A DNA stretch of 6,310 nucleotides from assembly GCA_017561285.1 (NCBI GenBank), contig JAFZDG010000198.1, positions 1-6,310 of the forward strand, read 5' to 3'. This stretch comes from Bacteroidaceae bacterium. GTDB taxonomy: Bacteria; Bacteroidota; Bacteroidia; Bacteroidales; Barnesiellaceae_A. The translations under genes and the position numbers were made by a program. Below the pieces are notes generated by a model. It had not been told where the DNA came from and made no database searches. It saw only the letters and a program-made list of their open reading frames with translations. This document shows, piece after piece, positions 5,525 to 6,310 of this stretch; position 1 is the first letter of the stretch, and every line of letters starts with the position of its first letter.

Positions 5525-5857
5525 ATGGAAGTACCGCAAGGAACCATTAAGAAGCTGGTAGTGACAATCGAGCCCATCGGCAACATAACCCTCTCGCAAT
5601 GCGACTTTAGGGCGATTTTCGGCACGTACGGGCATCTCCCCCTCGTTATCGAGAAGCGTGACGCAGTGAAACAGAGTGACGACAGTTATATGTTCGTTGT
5701 CGATACGGCGAAGGTGGGTTTGGGCGTATTGGAATGTCAATTAGTCGTGTGGATACCCGATGCTGATGTGCCCGGAATGTTAAGACCGGAAGTATTAATC
5801 TTGAATCCCCAAATAACCATTGTAAAGAGTAAGTGGAATGAGCTGCTTGAACGGTAA
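5525..5857 (+). CDS. Small beta-rich tail protein, function unknown
   Basis: I place the start at ATG 5525, giving 110 residues beginning MEVPQGTIKKLVVTIEP: AGAGGAG-like AGAGGAG (5511-5517) sits 7 nt upstream, and this avoids the 50-nt overlap needed by the longer reading from TTG/ATG positions near 5474. The sequence alternates strand-forming stretches (KKLVVTIEP, CDFRAIFGTYG, SYMFVVDTAKVG, ECQLVVWIP, QITIVKSKW), which suggests an Ig-like or BppU-N-like beta sandwich of the kind that attaches receptor-binding proteins to a baseplate. That fold is an inference from pattern only. Its last 20 nt overlap the next gene, so the two are probably translated together and may form a complex. Confidence 0.77.
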   Translation: MEVPQGTIKKLVVTIEPIGNITLSQCDFRAIFGTYGHLPLVIEKRDAVKQSDDSYMFVVDTAKVGLGVLECQLVVWIPDADVPGMLRPEVLILNPQITIVKSKWNELLER

Positions 5858-6179
5858 TATAAGGGTAGTCGATGCAGCGGTGTATGGCGTGATGGAGGCA
5901 GTAGGTGCCCCAATTGTTGGTGATATCAGCTTCCAAACGCCGATGGCACAGATAGCACCTATAGGTACTGCCATGCGAGGATGTATTGCCGTCAATGCCG
6001 GGCTTGCAGGCACCATCGGCGAAGTGTGTCTTGCCAATGGCGACTACGTGATACGCTGGTCGAAGCCCTTGCTTGAGTGGGCAGGAGATGATAATAGAGA
6101 GGGAGTAGTGAAGTATAACGAGTTAACCTCGAGCCACGATTGGGAGCTTGAGGAAGTCATCATAGAAGAATTATTGTAA
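5838..6179 (+). CDS. Small tail protein, function unknown
   Basis: A 113-residue protein starting at ATG 5838, inside the last codons of the previous gene. I do not recognise the family. It has three Cys (residues 3, 49, 64), short strand-forming stretches (NIRVVDAAVYGV, GDISFQTP, GDYVIRWSK), a hydrophobic Gly/Ala middle (APIGTAMRGCIAVNAGLAGTIG, about 40-61, too polar for a membrane span) and an acidic C-terminus (WELEEVIIEELL). I recall comparable small proteins upstream of long fibre or BACON-domain genes in Bacteroidales prophages. The 20-nt overlap with the upstream gene and the 1-nt gap to the downstream one point to a shared assembly unit. Confidence 0.77.
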   Translation: MSCLNGNIRVVDAAVYGVMEAVGAPIVGDISFQTPMAQIAPIGTAMRGCIAVNAGLAGTIGEVCLANGDYVIRWSKPLLEWAGDDNREGVVKYNELTSSHDWELEEVIIEELL

Positions 6180-6180
6180 T

Positions 6181-6310
6181 ATGGCAATTAAAATAGGTAA
6201 GTGGGAGATAGCCCCACAGACTGGCGGTGCCGGCACACACGCCATCGGACACAAGATGGTAGAGCGGCATACGGGAAGAAAAAGTTACATGAAGATGGTG
6301 CGATCTACCA
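6181..6310 (+). CDS. Start of a putative fibre or adhesin gene (possible BACON/Ig-like N-terminus), 3' truncated
   Basis: An ATG at 6181, in a TAATATGG junction one base after the previous stop, opens a frame that stays open for 43 codons to the window edge. The visible start, MAIKIGKWEIAPQTGGAG then a HTGR segment followed by KSYMKMVRST, has the order 'strand - P..G - strand - ...tGR - strand' seen at the start of BACON and similar Ig-like domains, often found in Bacteroidota phage tail proteins with carbohydrate-binding roles. With only 43 residues this is a weak call. Its position, after a collar protein and accessory genes, fits a major receptor-binding protein. Confidence 0.6.
   Translation, partial: MAIKIGKWEIAPQTGGAGTHAIGHKMVERHTGRKSYMKMVRST

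Noticed and set aside
5474..5857. Longer 127-aa reading of the small beta-rich protein
   Set aside because: It needs a non-ATG start and a 50-nt overlap; ATG 5525 has AGAGGAG 7 nt upstream and follows the previous stop by 1 nt.
1..6310. Bacteroidales type VI-like or extracellular contractile injection system
   Set aside because: The chaperone frameshift and tape_meas_nterm-type tape measure are phage tail traits, and no AAA+ ATPase, membrane complex or toxin gene is visible. A phage-derived tailocin cannot be excluded.
1..6310. tRNA, rRNA, CRISPR array, insertion sequence or attachment site
   Set aside because: No regularly spaced repeats, cloverleaf-like segments, transposase motifs or terminal repeats were seen; non-coding gaps are all under 80 nt once the frameshifted frame is counted.

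Overview
The window is a single-strand, tightly packed block of phage tail and baseplate genes, all reading rightward. It starts inside a contractile tail sheath gene and ends inside a gene for a putative surface or fibre protein. Several protein families (DUF2586-type sheath, short tube protein, a tape measure with the tape_meas_nterm signature, a short baseplate J-like protein, and small PTGADF.ALID-type proteins) resemble those of Mu-like, transposable myophage-type prophages of Bacteroidota, most likely Bacteroidales. The host call rests on remembered protein resemblance, on mostly weak or absent Shine-Dalgarno sequences with A-rich leaders, and on TAATATG-type gene junctions. It is an inference. 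The window alone cannot separate a complete phage, a decayed prophage or a phage-tail-like bacteriocin.

Layout. 1-461: C-terminal part of the tail sheath. 464-907: tail tube. 908-978: short gap with a perfect 8-bp hairpin and an A-rich leader. 979-1493: tail assembly chaperone in two overlapping frames, with a textbook -1 slippery heptamer (A AAA AAA) and a hairpin 6 nt downstream, giving a 116-aa short form and a predicted 171-aa frameshift product. 1500-3194: tape measure (564 aa). 3206-4033: baseplate J-like wedge protein. 4020-4499: small protein in the position of gpI. 4514-5155: tail collar/fibre protein. 5170-5523, 5525-5857 and 5838-6179: three small accessory tail genes of unknown function, the last two overlapping. 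6181-6310: start of a further gene, possibly a BACON/Ig-like fibre or adhesin.

How they work together. The tape measure, bound by the two chaperone forms, would set the length of the tube; the sheath polymerises around the tube; the J-like and gpI-like proteins belong to the baseplate wedge; the collar protein and its downstream neighbours would form or decorate the host-recognition apparatus. Spacing between genes is mostly 1-14 nt or a short overlap, which suggests one late operon. No promoter or intrinsic terminator with a T-tract was found.

Most notable points: the well-formed programmed frameshift signal, and the apparent absence between tape measure and J-like gene of the hub, spike, LysM/DNA-circularisation and gp25/W genes that normally sit there in Mu-, P2- or PBSX-type tails. 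No RNA genes, CRISPR array, insertion sequence or supported minus-strand gene was seen.
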